From: Sphingobacterium lactis
GTDB lineage: Bacteria > Bacteroidota > Bacteroidia > Sphingobacteriales > Sphingobacteriaceae
Direction: 5' to 3'
DNA length: 64,000 nucleotides
Assembly (NCBI RefSeq): GCF_011046555.1
Contig: NZ_CP049246.1
Location: 3,038,001 to 3,102,000, forward strand
In this document: positions 1 through 8,048 of the stretch, in pieces
Layout of the letters: every line of letters begins with the position of its first letter
How positions within the stretch are numbered: position 1 is the stretch's first letter
Made by a program: the position numbers and the translations under genes
Notes under the pieces: model-generated
What the model was told of the DNA's origin: nothing
Databases searched by the model: none
Seen by the model: only the letters and a program-made list of their open reading frames with translations

Positions 1-1
1 T

Positions 2-1633
2 TATCCTGAATTTGACATTCCGAAACAGGCTAGGGAACTCTATAAACGAAAACATGTGCGCTTTATTGCTGACGTGAACCAAACGCCGGCACGACTTATT
101 TCCAATGCGCAGCACGATATAGATCTGTCGACGATTTCCATCCGAAGCCTCTCACCTATCCATTTGCAATACATCCGCAATGCGGGTTTCGAATCCAGCA
201 TCAGTTTTTCGATTATGATCAATGGAAAGCTTTGGGGGTTGATTTGCTGCCAGCATCGGACACCCCTGCACATCGATCGGGAGAGCAGGACGTTCGCTTT
301 GATGCTGACCAATTTTGCGGCAAATCGTTTTCAGCAACTGAAGGATAAGAAACGCATCCAATATCTACAGGAGGTCCAGGAATTGGTACTGCTCCTAAAG
401 GAGAAAGTCCTATTGAAGAGCAATTTCTTTCCTGAACTGAAACAATATGCCTCACATCTGCAGGAGATGCTTGGCGCAGATGGCATCGCCATTGGCTTTG
501 ACGATGGCATCCACTTGGAAGGGACAACGATCGACAAAGAAGTGTTACGTTCGGTATTGCCCCTACTACGCGAGCAAGCGAAGGATGGCTTATTTACGGA
601 CAATTCGTTAAGCAATCACCATCCGGCCATCTCTGCCGTCATCGGTAGCCAATTTCAAGGGATTGCTTTTTCCGAGATCGACGAGAACAGATCCTTTTTC
701 ATTATCTGGTTCCGGAAGGAAATTCTTCTGGATCGCAATTGGGCCGGTAAACCGGAGAAATTCTATGAATTGGATAAGGAAATCAATAAACTGAAGCCAT
801 CGCCACGCACCTCGTTCAACAGCTGGCGCGAACAGGTCAGCGGCACATCGCCGAAATGGACCAACCGCCAATTGCTGTTCATCGAACGCATCAAGCATGT
901 CCTGCGAGAGGGTTTGATCAATAAGGCCACGGAGATCGATAACCTCAATAAGCAACTTATCGAACGGAACAACGCGCTGGATACCTATGCCTATACCATC
1001 AGTCATGACCTGAAGAATCCGTTATCGGCGATTAAGCTTTCGACGGAATTCCTACAGTTCAAGCGGGAGGTGAAGCCGGAGGCCATGGCCAAGATGACCA
1101 AGAATATTCTGGATTCCGTGGATATCATCCTGAACATGCTCGATAAGATTCATCAATTCTCCAAGGCTAGCGCATTCAATTTCGATGTGGAGACCGTTGA
1201 AACGGAGAATTTTATCCAAGAGATTGTCGATATGAGCAAGCACCGGTTCCAGGCACTACATGTTGATGTGCAATTGGGTGACTTGGTGCCTGTGAAAGGG
1301 GAAAGAACGTTGATCTATCAGCTCTTCCTGAATCTGGTTGGCAATGCGATTAAATACTCGTCAAAATCGCCAAATCCAGTCGTCCAGGTATCTTCCGCAA
1401 AAACGAACAACGGCACCATCTATACGATTCAGGATAACGGAATCGGTATGGCTGAAGAGGAACTGGAAACGGTTTTTGAGATCTTTAAGCGCATGTCCAA
1501 CTCAACGAACTTTGATGGTTCCGGTGTTGGTATGGCCATCGTAAAACGGATCACCGATAAATTGGGAATCGATATCAGTATCAAGAGTAAACTGGGCGAA
1601 GGCACGACGATCCGCTTGATGTTTCAAGACTAA
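2..1633 (+). CDS. Bacteriophytochrome sensor histidine kinase, 5' end outside window
   Basis: Light-sensing kinase that should bind a bilin. The frame is open from base 2, so the gene begins upstream; GTG at 56 is internal. The visible part starts inside the GAF domain with a DIPKQARELY motif (the family's PASDIP motif), then SPIHLQY and WGLICCQH, which carry the two conserved histidines near the chromophore. The PHY domain shows WFRKE, the tongue motif PRTSF at 803-817 and a following WxE. The kinase half has an H-box SHDLKNP with the phospho-acceptor His at 1004-1006, an N-box NLVGNAIKYS, DNGIGM and GSGVGMAIV. The N-terminal PAS domain with the bilin-attaching Cys is not visible. No response regulator follows within the window. 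Confidence 0.93.
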   Translation, partial: YPEFDIPKQARELYKRKHVRFIADVNQTPARLISNAQHDIDLSTISIRSLSPIHLQYIRNAGFESSISFSIMINGKLWGLICCQHRTPLHIDRESRTFALMLTNFAANRFQQLKDKKRIQYLQEVQELVLLLKEKVLLKSNFFPELKQYASHLQEMLGADGIAIGFDDGIHLEGTTIDKEVLRSVLPLLREQAKDGLFTDNSLSNHHPAISAVIGSQFQGIAFSEIDENRSFFIIWFRKEILLDRNWAGKPEKFYELDKEINKLKPSPRTSFNSWREQVSGTSPKWTNRQLLFIERIKHVLREGLINKATEIDNLNKQLIERNNALDTYAYTISHDLKNPLSAIKLSTEFLQFKREVKPEAMAKMTKNILDSVDIILNMLDKIHQFSKASAFNFDVETVETENFIQEIVDMSKHRFQALHVDVQLGDLVPVKGERTLIYQLFLNLVGNAIKYSSKSPNPVVQVSSAKTNNGTIYTIQDNGIGMAEEELETVFEIFKRMSNSTNFDGSGVGMAIVKRITDKLGIDISIKSKLGEGTTIRLMFQD

Positions 1634-1686
1634 ATTTGCCTGCATCCCTAACCGGGTTAACGGCGAGCAAATAGCTATAATACAAC

Positions 1687-1725
1687 AAAGGCCCTGATGG
1701 ATTTGAGATTCCTTAAGGGCCTTTT
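1687..1725 (+). terminator. Rho-independent terminator after the phytochrome kinase
   Basis: Inverted repeat aaaggccct / agggccttt (1687-1695 with 1716-1724) followed by T residues, 54 bases past the kinase stop codon. It lies between convergent genes and may also serve the minus-strand lipoprotein, though the T run is weaker in that direction. Confidence 0.8.
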
Positions 1726-1761
1726 GCTTTACGTACTGGGTTTAAAATAGTTAGTGCATTC

Positions 1762-2820
1762 TTATTTTATGACAAAATCATGCAGATAGATTTTCTTGCT
1801 TTCGGCAAATAATACCTTAGGCTTTCCATTCGTCCAAAGTACACCGGTGGATTTTTGTCCGTTCTGGTAATTGCCAAGGACATAGACCTTTCCTGCGACC
1901 ACCTGAATAGCAGTTGCTTCTAGATTCTGTGTATGGGAAAGTTGGTAGAGCTTGGTTTTATTTTTGTACACCACGGCGATGCGCTTCCCATTCTTCTGGA
2001 TATTCGCGACAAAGTAATAGTCTTTTCCGGCCATGGTACCCAACACGTCTGTTGCAAAATCACCAAAAGGCAACCTGAATACTTCCTTGTCGTTCTTCCA
2101 GACCATGGCTGCATCGGACGATGCGCTGACTGTTTCCTTGCCCAGGACATAGATATCCGTGCCGATGGCATGGATGTAATCTGCATAGGTATTGGGACCT
2201 GCCAATGCGATGCCCATTCCGTTGACAAACATAAAGGCATTGCTCGCAAAACGGCCCGCAACCACAGGTTTACCATTCGATTCCGAAATGGAATTCAAAC
2301 CGGACTGTACCAAGCAGCACCCCTTACGGGAAGCAACGCCATTGGTCCAGAGCACCAGTTTATAGGCATTCAACGTATCAACCCTACCGCCGATGTACAC
2401 CTTACTACCCACCACATGGATTGCACTCCCTGTATTGTCTTTACTGGCCCCGGAAAGGTATTGGATCTTATTGTTTTTCCAATAAACTGCACGCTTGGTC
2501 CCTGCTGCAGTGACCTGATAGCCGGTCAGGTGGGCTTCTTTCGAATTGACAGCCGATATGGCAACGGCATCGGACCGCATATTCGGCGACAGCCTAACGA
2601 CAGAGTCGTTGATACTGAGAATGGCCCTGCGATCGGCAGCTTTGTAATCCGTCCCGTATGAATACCCCGCAAAGAAAAAGGTAAGCGGTTTTGGTGTCGG
2701 TGGTTTCGTCGGTTCCTCAGGTTCCGGTTCAACAACTTCGATCTCTTTCTTATCACATGCGGACAGTGCCAGCATCAAGCCGAACATAACGGCTAACGTT
2801 CTAAAATTTAATCTTTTCAT
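1762..2820 (-). CDS. Lipoprotein with repeated WKN/WTNG segments, possible beta-propeller
   Basis: Function unknown. The N-terminus is a lipoprotein signal ending LALSAC (lipidated Cys22), followed by a Pro/Glu-rich linker at about residues 28-45. The rest consists of repeats in which a Val/Leu-rich strand leads into a Trp/Tyr-Lys/Thr-Asn pair (VYWKNNK, LWTNGV, VWKNDKE, VYKNKTK, LWTNGKPK), with VYxxG and xxxGK between. That spacing suggests a repeated beta-sheet fold such as a propeller; this is inference. It is a single gene, convergent with the phytochrome kinase. Confidence 0.75.
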   Translation of the reverse strand: MKRLNFRTLAVMFGLMLALSACDKKEIEVVEPEPEEPTKPPTPKPLTFFFAGYSYGTDYKAADRRAILSINDSVVRLSPNMRSDAVAISAVNSKEAHLTGYQVTAAGTKRAVYWKNNKIQYLSGASKDNTGSAIHVVGSKVYIGGRVDTLNAYKLVLWTNGVASRKGCCLVQSGLNSISESNGKPVVAGRFASNAFMFVNGMGIALAGPNTYADYIHAIGTDIYVLGKETVSASSDAAMVWKNDKEVFRLPFGDFATDVLGTMAGKDYYFVANIQKNGKRIAVVYKNKTKLYQLSHTQNLEATAIQVVAGKVYVLGNYQNGQKSTGVLWTNGKPKVLFAESKKIYLHDFVIK

Positions 2821-3009
2821 AATCGTGTTCTCCAGATAAAGGTGAACAAAAAAGAATCCACGAAAAGGCTTAATTATCGAGTGTAAATGATTGGTGAATA
2901 AAATAGGCTAAAATAGTATACAGAAAGGCGTTTTTGGGCGTATATACAAATTATCTACGGGTTTGGTTCGTTACGGAATTGGGGAATTTTAGGGGGAAAG
3001 ATGGTGAAT

Positions 3010-3136
3010 ATGCTTTAGGCTGTACGCTGGCGCACGTCTTTTGTTGTGGGCGGTGTGGTGGCGGACTTGTGCCTATACGTGCCCCGGGCAGTGATCCCTG
3101 CACAGGCTTTCCGCACAACACTTGCGCCAGCGGGTT
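3010..3136. repeat. Dispersed GC-rich element, copy 1
   Basis: Begins atgctttag.ctgtac and contains an outward pair of inverted ends, acgctggcgcacg near 3024 and cttgcgccagcg near 3122. Between them are a ttgttgtgggcggtg segment and a tgccccgggca core. The same order of segments recurs at 3586-3716. It looks like a small non-coding mobile or REP/MITE-like element; no transposase is nearby. Confidence 0.7.
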
Positions 3137-3153
3137 TTGGCTTGGAAAAATTG

Positions 3154-3216
3154 GTGATATGGGGGGGGGAGAAAATGGAAGCGCGAAGCGCTTCCATTTT
3201 CTCCCCCCTATATCAC
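3154..3216. repeat. Long near-perfect hairpin (about 29 bp stem, GAA loop)
   Basis: The left arm begins gtgatat at 3154, runs through a G tract and gagaaaatggaagcgc to 3184. A GAA loop (3185-3187) follows, then the exact complement back to atatcac at 3210-3216, with only small imperfections in the G tract. It has no T tail, so it is not a standard terminator. Confidence 0.85.
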
Positions 3217-3374
3217 TTAAACGCCCTAACCGCATGCTAGCGCAAGAGTTGTGCGTGGGAATTGTGCGGTGGATCTCTTGTGCTCAAAACATGCCGTAGG
3301 CACCCCAAATCAATTTACATTTCATACAACCATCCAGGAATTTAATACCCATGCAACCCCGTAAAGGTAAAATT

Positions 3375-3432
3375 GCCCCAGCACCCCGTTTTTTGGTTTG
3401 CTAAAGCAAACCAAAAAACGGGGTGCTGGGGC
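3375..3432. repeat. Perfect 27-bp inverted repeat with a 4-base loop
   Basis: The left arm 3375-3401 (gccccagcaccccg, then a T run, ggtttgc) is matched without error by 3406-3432; the loop is taaa. It lies in the gene-free repeat block and is not next to the end of a gene. Confidence 0.9.
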
Positions 3433-3451
3433 TTTGGGATATGTATGGCGC

Positions 3452-3484
3452 TTGCTAAAATAGTTCAACCCCTCTGGGGTTGCG
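3452..3484 (-). repeat. Solitary inverted copy of the 50-base repeat family
   Basis: The segment gctaaaatagtt..acccct..ggggttgcg is the reverse complement of the core of the tandem unit at 28286-28613 (gcaacccc..aggggtgtaactattttagc). A degraded second piece (atgcaacccc followed by gtaaaggt) lies at about 3351-3370. Confidence 0.65.
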
Positions 3485-3585
3485 TGGCGCATAGAAATTC
3501 AATGATCGGTCGGTGAAAAAAATGCCCCTGGCACAAGTGATCCACTGGACAGTCCTCCTGCACAACACTTGCGCCAGCGGGTAAA

Positions 3586-3716
3586 ATGCTTTAGCCTGTA
3601 CGCTGGCGCACGTCATTTGTTGTGGGCGGTGCGGTGGAGGACTTGTGCCCATAATGTGCCCCGGGCACAAGTGATCCACTGCGCAGGCCTCCCGCACAAC
3701 ACTTGCGCCAGCGGGT
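3586..3716. repeat. Dispersed GC-rich element, copy 2
   Basis: Second copy of the element at 3010-3136, 576 bases downstream in the same orientation. It has the same segment order and the inverted ends acgctggcgcacg and acttgcgccagcg. It carries the fuller core gtgccccgggcacaagtgatccac. Truncated right ends of the same element follow at 3725-3755 and 3778-3796. Confidence 0.7.
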
Positions 3717-3802
3717 AAAACAAACCACCCCCACAACACTTGCGCCAGCGGGTAACACCGGCCGCCCGTGGGGAACACTGATCGCCAGCGGGTGACAACC
3801 CT

Positions 3803-4195
3803 CTACCCTCTTACTTCCTCTTCCAGAATCTCCTCGCCTTTGCCATCAAAATACGTGCAGGTACCTTTCTGCAGGTCCACATGCCAATAATGGACACCCG
3901 TATTGGCACAATCCACCAGAAACTGCGGGAAATCTGTCTTTCCTTCTTGATGGTCCACCAATGCCTTGGCGAACGTCGGTAGGTCCACTTCTTCTGCTAT
4001 GTCCACTGGCGGGTATTTCGCATGCGAATATACTTCATAGCCTCCTTCGCCGATATACTTTTCATTCCCGTCCTTAACGTGGAACTCAAATCCCGTGACT
4101 CCAAGCTCACGAATCTCTTGGATATACGCCGGGAAATCTGCAACGGTTTTCACCTTCGCATGGGCTTCTTCAATCTGTCTGTAGGTAAATGACAT
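3803..4195 (-). CDS. DUF1398 family protein
   Basis: A 130-residue cytosolic protein that I assign to DUF1398 (YbcV-like; function unknown), from the helical start with EEAHAKVKTVADFPAYIQ, the central GVTGFEFHVKDG strand, and the end LVDCANTGVHYWHVD followed by YFDGKGEEI. The length fits the family. It is the second gene of a short minus-strand pair, 24 bases after the preceding small gene, and its stop lies at the edge of the repeat block. Confidence 0.8.
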   Translation of the reverse strand: MSFTYRQIEEAHAKVKTVADFPAYIQEIRELGVTGFEFHVKDGNEKYIGEGGYEVYSHAKYPPVDIAEEVDLPTFAKALVDHQEGKTDFPQFLVDCANTGVHYWHVDLQKGTCTYFDGKGEEILEEEVRG

Positions 4196-4219
4196 ATAAT
4201 ATGTTGTGTGATTTTAAAA

Positions 4220-4477
4220 TTAGAGCAAGGCCATTTTCCAGGCCTTTTCCAGCTCGCCATGCGCAAGGTATTCCTTCGCCTTCAGCAGCTGATGGGTTCT
4301 ACGTGTTGTTTCATCGCCGATGAAAGCATTCAATAGTTCCTGCACCTCAGGTTCGAATTGAAAGGCATCAATTTCCTGATCCGTGGGAACCCGATCAATG
4401 CGCGCCAATTGCTCCAGGTCTTCCTGACTGAAGATACCCGCATGGATGATAAAATGTGGAATTTCTGTTATCTGCAT
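4220..4477 (-). CDS. Small helical protein of unknown function (85 aa)
   Basis: Not recognised. It is acidic, has no signal peptide, no membrane segment and no Cys, and its C-terminal half (RRTHQLLKAKEYLAHGELEKAWKMALL) looks like a TPR-type helical pair. Its ATG follows directly after the U-tract of the terminator hairpin of icd (4478-4510). It therefore either relies on read-through from icd or has a promoter hidden in the 3' end of icd. It precedes the DUF1398 gene by 24 bases, so the two are probably co-expressed. Confidence 0.6.
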   Translation of the reverse strand: MQITEIPHFIIHAGIFSQEDLEQLARIDRVPTDQEIDAFQFEPEVQELLNAFIGDETTRRTHQLLKAKEYLAHGELEKAWKMALL

Positions 4478-4510
4478 AAAAAAAGCTGAACCTTAAAGTT
4501 CAGCTTTTTT
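4478..4510 (-). terminator. Terminator hairpin after icd, abutting the next start codon
   Basis: Stem gctgaac (4485-4491) / gttcagc (4498-4504), flanked by A7 and T6 runs, so it is a good intrinsic terminator in either direction. On the minus strand its U run ends exactly where the ATG of the 85-residue protein begins. Confidence 0.85.
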
Positions 4511-4528
4511 ACGTTATTTACAAAAGCA

Positions 4529-5791
4529 TTATAGCTTTTCAATGATCTTATCTGCAAATTCCGATGTTTTCAATAGGGTTGCGCCTTCCATCAGGTTGTA
4601 GAAATCGACCGTTACAGTCTTATCCTTAATGGTCTGTGCCAAGGCTGCTACAATGGCATCGGCAGCTTCGGTCCAGCCCATATATTCCAGCATCATCACA
4701 CCCGATAGGATTACTGATGAAGGATTCATCGTGTCGGTATTGGCGAAACGCGGAGCGGTTCCGTGCGTTGCTTCGAAAATGGCATGTCCGGTTTTGAAAT
4801 TGATATTGGCACCAGGCGCAATACCGATTCCACCGACCATGGCCGCCAAAGCATCGGAAATATAATCACCATTCAGGTTCAACGTTGCCACGACATCATA
4901 ATCATGCGGTGCGAGCAAGATCTGCTGCAGGAAATTGTCCGCGATAATATCCTTTACAATTAATCTACCTGCTTCTTCTGCTGCCTTTTGCTCGGCATTT
5001 GCAGCGTCCTGTCCGTCGCGAACTTTCGTTTGTTCCCATTGGTTCCAGGTATATACGCGATCGCCAAACTCCTTCTCCGCCACTTCATAGCCCCAGTTCT
5101 TAAAGGCACCTTCCGTATATTTCATGATGTTCCCCTTATGGACCAAGGTTACCGATTTGCGTCCCTCCGTGAGGGCAAATTCCAATGCCGCACGGATCAG
5201 GCGCTTGGATCCTTCCTCCGACACGAACTTCAGGCCTACCCCAGTCGTATTCGTGAAATTGTAATCCACATCCAGGTCCTCCTTCAGGAAGTCCTGCAAT
5301 TGCTTCGCTTCAGCGGTTCCCGCTGCGAACTCAATCCCTGCGTAAATGTCTTCCGTATTCTCGCGGAAGATGACCATATCCACCTTTTCCGGATGCTTCA
5401 CGGGCGAAGGCACGCCTTCATACCACTTGGTCGGCCGCTGGCACACATACAGGTCCAGTTCCTTGCGCAGGGCAACATTCAAAGAACGTATACCTCCACC
5501 GATCGGTGTGGTCAACGGACCCTTGATGCCTACTAAATATTCCTTGAAGGTTGCCAATGTTTCATCCGGCAACCAACTTCCAGTTTCGTTAAATGCTTTC
5601 TCTCCAGCCAATACTTCCTTCCAAGTAATCTTCCGCTTTCCACCGTAGCATTTCTCTACTGCGGAATCAAAAACGCGAACCGAAGCCCGCCAAATATCCG
5701 GTCCGATACCATCACCGATAATGAACGGAATGGTTACCTGATCTGGAACCTGCAACTTACCTGATTGATCGATACTTACCTTATCTGACAT
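4529..5791 (-). CDS. icd: Isocitrate dehydrogenase (E. coli Icd type) with altered coenzyme residues
   Basis: Oxidative decarboxylation of isocitrate to 2-oxoglutarate in the TCA cycle. The 420 residues match the dimeric Icd family. The substrate loop is [20 protein letters not shown], with the Ser that corresponds to phosphorylatable Ser113 in E. coli. The C-terminus has FEATHGTAP and [13 protein letters not shown]. In an ungapped alignment to E. coli from HGTAP onwards, the four residues that grip the NADP 2'-phosphate (Lys344, Tyr345, Tyr391, Arg395) are Arg, Phe, Val and Asn here, so NADP specificity should not be assumed. The gene lies 16 bases after a Kef-type antiporter gene, presumably in one transcript, and ends at a strong terminator. 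Confidence 0.93.
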   Translation of the reverse strand: MSDKVSIDQSGKLQVPDQVTIPFIIGDGIGPDIWRASVRVFDSAVEKCYGGKRKITWKEVLAGEKAFNETGSWLPDETLATFKEYLVGIKGPLTTPIGGGIRSLNVALRKELDLYVCQRPTKWYEGVPSPVKHPEKVDMVIFRENTEDIYAGIEFAAGTAEAKQLQDFLKEDLDVDYNFTNTTGVGLKFVSEEGSKRLIRAALEFALTEGRKSVTLVHKGNIMKYTEGAFKNWGYEVAEKEFGDRVYTWNQWEQTKVRDGQDAANAEQKAAEEAGRLIVKDIIADNFLQQILLAPHDYDVVATLNLNGDYISDALAAMVGGIGIAPGANINFKTGHAIFEATHGTAPRFANTDTMNPSSVILSGVMMLEYMGWTEAADAIVAALAQTIKDKTVTVDFYNLMEGATLLKTSEFADKIIEKL

Positions 5792-5807
5792 ATAGTTTTA
5801 ATTTATA

Positions 5808-7943
5808 TTATTTTTCCTTACTGAACATATTTCCAATTTCGCGGCTGATGCGGCGGAAAATTGGTGCGGCTTGTACATCTTCATATTCGTCGATATGCTG
5901 ATCTTCCAAGCGTGAAGGGAAAATTAATATTAAATTTTGATTCTTATAGTACTTCCCGACACGTTTCGCTAATCCATCTAGGGAATCGCGATAAGAAACA
6001 TCGCCATACCTTGCGGATACGAAGACCAAAAGTGAATCGGCATTACTGAATGTGGAGAGTCCGTAGATATTATCCCAGTCTTCATACTGCTCAAAAACAA
6101 TCGGCACACTGGATTTCAATTCTTCCATCATGTGTTCCACTGCCCTTCTGGATCGGCTGTTGCAGACAAAGGTGATCGGCAGCGACAGCTCCTGGGCAAG
6201 CTTGGTCATTTTCTCCATCCAATAATGGAACCCAACTTCAGATTCCGCTAATGGTGGAACAAAAATAATGATGGACTTGTTTGTAATAAATGGTTTTTCG
6301 ATGCGGCACATCATCAGATTCGCATCGGTCCTGTTCAGGATGCTCTCGGTCTTCTCACCAACGATCTTCTCCACAAAACTGGTCGCACTCGGCCAACCCA
6401 GGATCAGACAGTCTGCGAAAGCCTCTTTCGACGCTCTGGAGATACCGTTGGCAATGTTGTAATCGACCATGGTCACCAGATCAACCTCCGTTTCGGATCC
6501 GGAAGCATATTTCGCCATCTTGTCCAGATTCTGGCGCGCCTGAGCAAGGTTTCGATCCGCCTGCTCATCATTCGGTACGACCGAGAGGATGTTCAACGGG
6601 TGTGGGGATTTCTTGGATTTAACAAGCGTTGCAAAATCCAGGATAGCCTCCATATTGTTCAGGTTGGCAATCGGGATGAGGATCTGCTCTTCATGTTCTT
6701 CCACATGCTCCATGTGTTCCTCGTGCTGCCTACCTTCCAATACGATCTTCTTGGAGGCATTTTCTGTGACAATGGAGGCAATGATACAGCTCACCAGAAT
6801 CAAGAGAATGGTGCCGTTCAGGACGTGCTCATCGATAATGTTACTGTTGTAACCGACCATAATGATGGCCAGTGTAGCTGCTGCATGGGCGTTGCTCAAT
6901 CCAAAGATCAGGTTTCGCTCGTTCTTGGAATATTTGAAGGCCAATTGCGTAGCCGTAGCTGCCAAGAATTTACCGACGATACCCACCAAGGTCAAGGCGC
7001 CAGCCACATAGAATACCGTTAATCCTTCACTATTGGTAAATACACCCACATCCACGATCATACCCACAGAAATCAGGAAGAACGGGATAAAGATGGCATT
7101 CCCGATGAACTCAATGCGGTTCATGAGGGCAGACGAATGGGGGATCAATTTATTCAATGCCAAACCGGCAACGAAAGCTCCGATAATAGGTTCCAGATTC
7201 GCCATTTCCGCAAGGAATGCAGCAAAGAACACCACCGTCAATACGAAGATATAGTGTCCTGTTTTTTCACTTTCCACTTTCTCGAAGAACCATTTGGCAA
7301 TCTTCGGGATGATACCGAACATGATGAACAGGAAAATGGCAAAGGATACGCCGAGGGTAACCCAGAATTCGCCGTTGATATCGCCAGCCGATGCACCCTT
7401 GATCACCGCAAGGATAATCAGTACTGCTGTATCCGTCAGGATTGTACCTCCAATGGTGATGGCCACGGCCTCATTCTTGGAAATACCATAGCGATTGACT
7501 ATCGGATAGGAAACAAGGGTATGCGTCGCGAACATACTGGCAATCAATATACTCGACAACAGACTATAATCCAGGATATAATAACATACAGGAAAACCGA
7601 TTGAAATCGGGATGATGAAGGTAAAGAAACCAAAGAGGAAACTTTTGTGCTTGGTCTTCTTAAATTCGTTCATATCCAGCTCTAAACCAGCGATAAACAT
7701 AATGTAAAGCAAACCAATGGTCGAGAACAGATCGACGGCTGCATTTTTCTCCAGCCAATTCAGTCCATGCGGACCGATGATCATCCCTGAAATAATCAAA
7801 CCGATGATCCCCGGCACCTTTATGGGGCGGAGCAGAATCGGCGAGAGCAGTATAATAAAGAGTACGAGTGAAAAAATGAGTACGGGGTTCGTTAGAGGCG
7901 CCTCGAATGCATGAATTAAGTGATCAAGTATTTTATCGCTCAT
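5808..7943 (-). CDS. CPA2/Kef-type cation:proton antiporter with C-terminal UspA-like domain
   Basis: Inner-membrane monovalent cation/H+ antiporter. Residues up to about 400 form some 12 hydrophobic segments typical of Na_H_Exchanger (CPA2) proteins, with PGIIGLIISGMIIGPHGL near the start and a central FAAFLAEMANLEPIIGAFVAGLAL helix. A His/Glu-rich linker (HEEHMEHVEEHEEQ) leads into a soluble half with two universal-stress-like segments (ILIPIANLNNME and IIIFVPPLAE). At 711 residues it is the long Bacteroidota version without a TrkA-N domain. Substrate (K+ or Na+) cannot be told from sequence. icd follows 16 bases downstream. Confidence 0.9.
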   Translation of the reverse strand: MSDKILDHLIHAFEAPLTNPVLIFSLVLFIILLSPILLRPIKVPGIIGLIISGMIIGPHGLNWLEKNAAVDLFSTIGLLYIMFIAGLELDMNEFKKTKHKSFLFGFFTFIIPISIGFPVCYYILDYSLLSSILIASMFATHTLVSYPIVNRYGISKNEAVAITIGGTILTDTAVLIILAVIKGASAGDINGEFWVTLGVSFAIFLFIMFGIIPKIAKWFFEKVESEKTGHYIFVLTVVFFAAFLAEMANLEPIIGAFVAGLALNKLIPHSSALMNRIEFIGNAIFIPFFLISVGMIVDVGVFTNSEGLTVFYVAGALTLVGIVGKFLAATATQLAFKYSKNERNLIFGLSNAHAAATLAIIMVGYNSNIIDEHVLNGTILLILVSCIIASIVTENASKKIVLEGRQHEEHMEHVEEHEEQILIPIANLNNMEAILDFATLVKSKKSPHPLNILSVVPNDEQADRNLAQARQNLDKMAKYASGSETEVDLVTMVDYNIANGISRASKEAFADCLILGWPSATSFVEKIVGEKTESILNRTDANLMMCRIEKPFITNKSIIIFVPPLAESEVGFHYWMEKMTKLAQELSLPITFVCNSRSRRAVEHMMEELKSSVPIVFEQYEDWDNIYGLSTFSNADSLLVFVSARYGDVSYRDSLDGLAKRVGKYYKNQNLILIFPSRLEDQHIDEYEDVQAAPIFRRISREIGNMFSKEK

Positions 7944-7962
7944 ATAGTCAGTTTATGTTTAA

Positions 7963-7995
7963 ATGCGTAAAATAACGCTCCGTTATTTCATGCGT
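7963..7995 (-). terminator. Hairpin between the FtsX-type gene and the antiporter gene
   Basis: Imperfect inverted repeat: atgcgtaa..aataacg, loop ctc, cgttatt..catgcgt. It lies 54 bases after the stop of the permease gene and 20 bases before the antiporter start. There is no T run, so it may act as a weak terminator, an RNA-stability element, or an operator for the antiporter gene. Confidence 0.4.
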
Positions 7996-8048
7996 AAGAT
8001 AAGAAAAATAAAGAATTTAAGACAGAAACAATTAATTTCAGCCTAAGT

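Larger units (their letters stand above)
2821..3802. other. Gene-free repeat and hairpin block
   Basis: About 980 bases without a credible gene. The open frames here run through repeats on both strands and have no family-like sequence. The block holds two copies of a 127-131 base element (3010-3136 and 3586-3716), a partial copy of a related element near 3236-3285, extra fragments at 3541-3582 and 3725-3800, two very long hairpins (3154-3216 and 3375-3432), and a single inverted copy of the 50-base unit that is tandemly arrayed at 28.3 kb (3452-3484). Confidence 0.8.

Noticed and set aside
2934..3798. Several overlapping open frames on both strands
   Set aside because: All are products of the GC-rich repeats and hairpins; the same peptide fragments recur in different frames.
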